Of a DNA stretch of 64,000 nucleotides, positions 63,500-64,000 are shown piece after piece. The notes beneath the pieces were generated by a model. That model did no database searches, had not been told where the DNA came from, and saw only the letters and a list, made by a program, of their open reading frames with translations. The DNA comes from JAIROC01 sp031553535 (lineage in GTDB: Bacteria; Bacteroidota; Bacteroidia; Bacteroidales; WCHB1-69): positions 1 through 64,000 of the forward strand of contig JAVBLM010000031.1 in NCBI GenBank assembly GCA_031553535.1. The letters run 5' to 3'. How positions within the stretch are numbered: position 1 is the first letter of the stretch; every line of letters starts with the position of its first letter. Both the position numbers and the translations under genes were made by a program.

Positions 63500-63873
63500 A
63501 TTGTCAAAAGTTGGCCTTGGAGATTAACTCCGTTGAGCTCGCAAGTTCGGTTGGTTGGGTTCGCCCAACCCTTCTGGTTTCGTCCCTCGCAATGAAGGTC
63601 TTAATCAATATATTGCCGTCATGCTGAACTTGTTTCAGCATCCCCTGCATAAAAGCAAAAAGCGAGGGGAGTAGCTCGACTTAAGAGCCTCGCTGCTCTC
63701 ACATGTTTCGCCTTCGGATGCGGATCAAGTCTGCAATGACGCACTTCCGTCATCTCTGAGGAGTGAGGTACGAGCGACGTGGCAACCGGGTTTACGAGTT
63801 CGGCGAAGCCAATCCCTAACAAAAAAGCGATCTTTGCTTCAACTTTTGACAACTTCTATACTAGTAACTTCTT
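63500..63873. other. GC-richer repeat-derived intergenic region
   Basis: It contains a third GAGCT...GAGCTCGCAAG hairpin repeat (63532-63549) and GTCATGCTGAACTTGTTTCA at about 63619, a short sequence that I have seen repeated in Bacteroidota genomes. No gene is visible. The base composition differs strongly from the AT-rich neighbourhood. Confidence 0.5.
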
Positions 63874-64000
63874 CTAAATTTTAATACTGTCGAAATTCTT
63901 CCCGAAAACTCCCGACACCTTGGCAACGGAAAAAAAAGCTTCCTGATCGGATTCATTGATGATTTTCATGATTTCAGACTTATCCTGCTTGCGTGCAATA
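63874..64000 (-). CDS. 3' end of a YitT/DUF2179-like membrane protein (partial)
   Basis: The last 41 codons, reading ARKQDKSEIMKIINESDQEAF then FSVAKVSGVFGKNFDSIKI and stop at 63874. The pattern R+.....I.+.I...D..AF..V..V..V.G..F is the DUF2179 C-terminal domain that follows the membrane part of YitT family proteins. The rest lies outside the window. Confidence 0.75.
   Translation of the reverse strand, partial: IARKQDKSEIMKIINESDQEAFFSVAKVSGVFGKNFDSIKI

Noticed and set aside
63619..63660. Regulatory site in GTCATGCTGAACTTGTTTCA
   Set aside because: A short dispersed sequence that I have seen in many intergenic regions of Bacteroidota; nothing ties it to control of a neighbouring gene.

Overview
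The window looks like a chromosomal segment of an AT-rich member of the Bacteroidota, probably order Bacteroidales. The evidence is the TAnnTTTG promoter box (mostly TATCTTTG, TACTTTTG or TACCTTTG) in front of many genes, two secreted proteins ending in a gliding-motility/T9SS type-B sorting domain, the rpmG-DUF4295 pair, the sigma-54 activator-lptE-TPR-secG gene order, and a gamma/alpha-fused 2-oxoacid:ferredoxin oxidoreductase that points to anaerobic metabolism. No rRNA, tRNA, CRISPR array, prophage or transposase gene was recognised.

Layout. 0.3-13.2 kb: a large outer-membrane barrel protein, a glycosyltransferase fused to a sugar-transferase-like tail, a T9SS cargo protein, a Wzx-type flippase, thrS and the rpmG-DUF4295 pair. 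13.6-18 kb: two poorly known small genes and a calcium P-type ATPase flanked by inverted repeats. 18-22.2 kb: an accessory operon encoding a divergent apolipoprotein N-acyltransferase and three tandem paralogous envelope proteins, each followed by a hairpin, plus a Cys-rich small protein. 23.8-32.8 kb: single-gene units (lipocalin-like lipoprotein, porin, dinB, M16 peptidase, ProX-type deacylase, DUF937 protein, fibrobacter-type lipoprotein, gap). 32.9-43.6 kb: a CAP/OmpA-like protein, fur-nifU-ychF, and DUF1573-cysS-lgt-sufD. 44.6-51.6 kb: korAB, a lytic transglycosylase and uup. 52.3-58.9 kb: sigma-54 activator, lptE, TPR protein, secG, a SprB/PKD T9SS protein and queD. 58.9-62.2 kb: exbB-exbD-tonB-folC. 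The end holds a frameshifted DUF6261-like pseudogene, a small secreted protein and the 3' end of a YitT/DUF2179-like gene.

The strongest unexplained signal lies between the genes. Five intergenic arrays (6.1, 23.2, 29.3, 43.9 and 51.9 kb) and one degenerate copy (0.17 kb) have different sequences but the same architecture: a tandem unit with a 42-bp period, each unit carrying a TTTC...GAAA dyad with a 4-6 nt loop. The two halves of the dyad change together between units and between arrays. Four of the six copies also share a conserved flank of about 160 bp. Several other repeat families with terminal inverted repeats occupy the remaining gaps: AGAAGTTACGCAAGTTA elements, GCGTTTCG/CGAAACGC elements, and GAGCT/AGCTC hairpins. 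The genome therefore appears rich in small non-autonomous or structured intergenic elements.

Coordinates were derived by reading; domain names are from recognised motifs and not from database searches.
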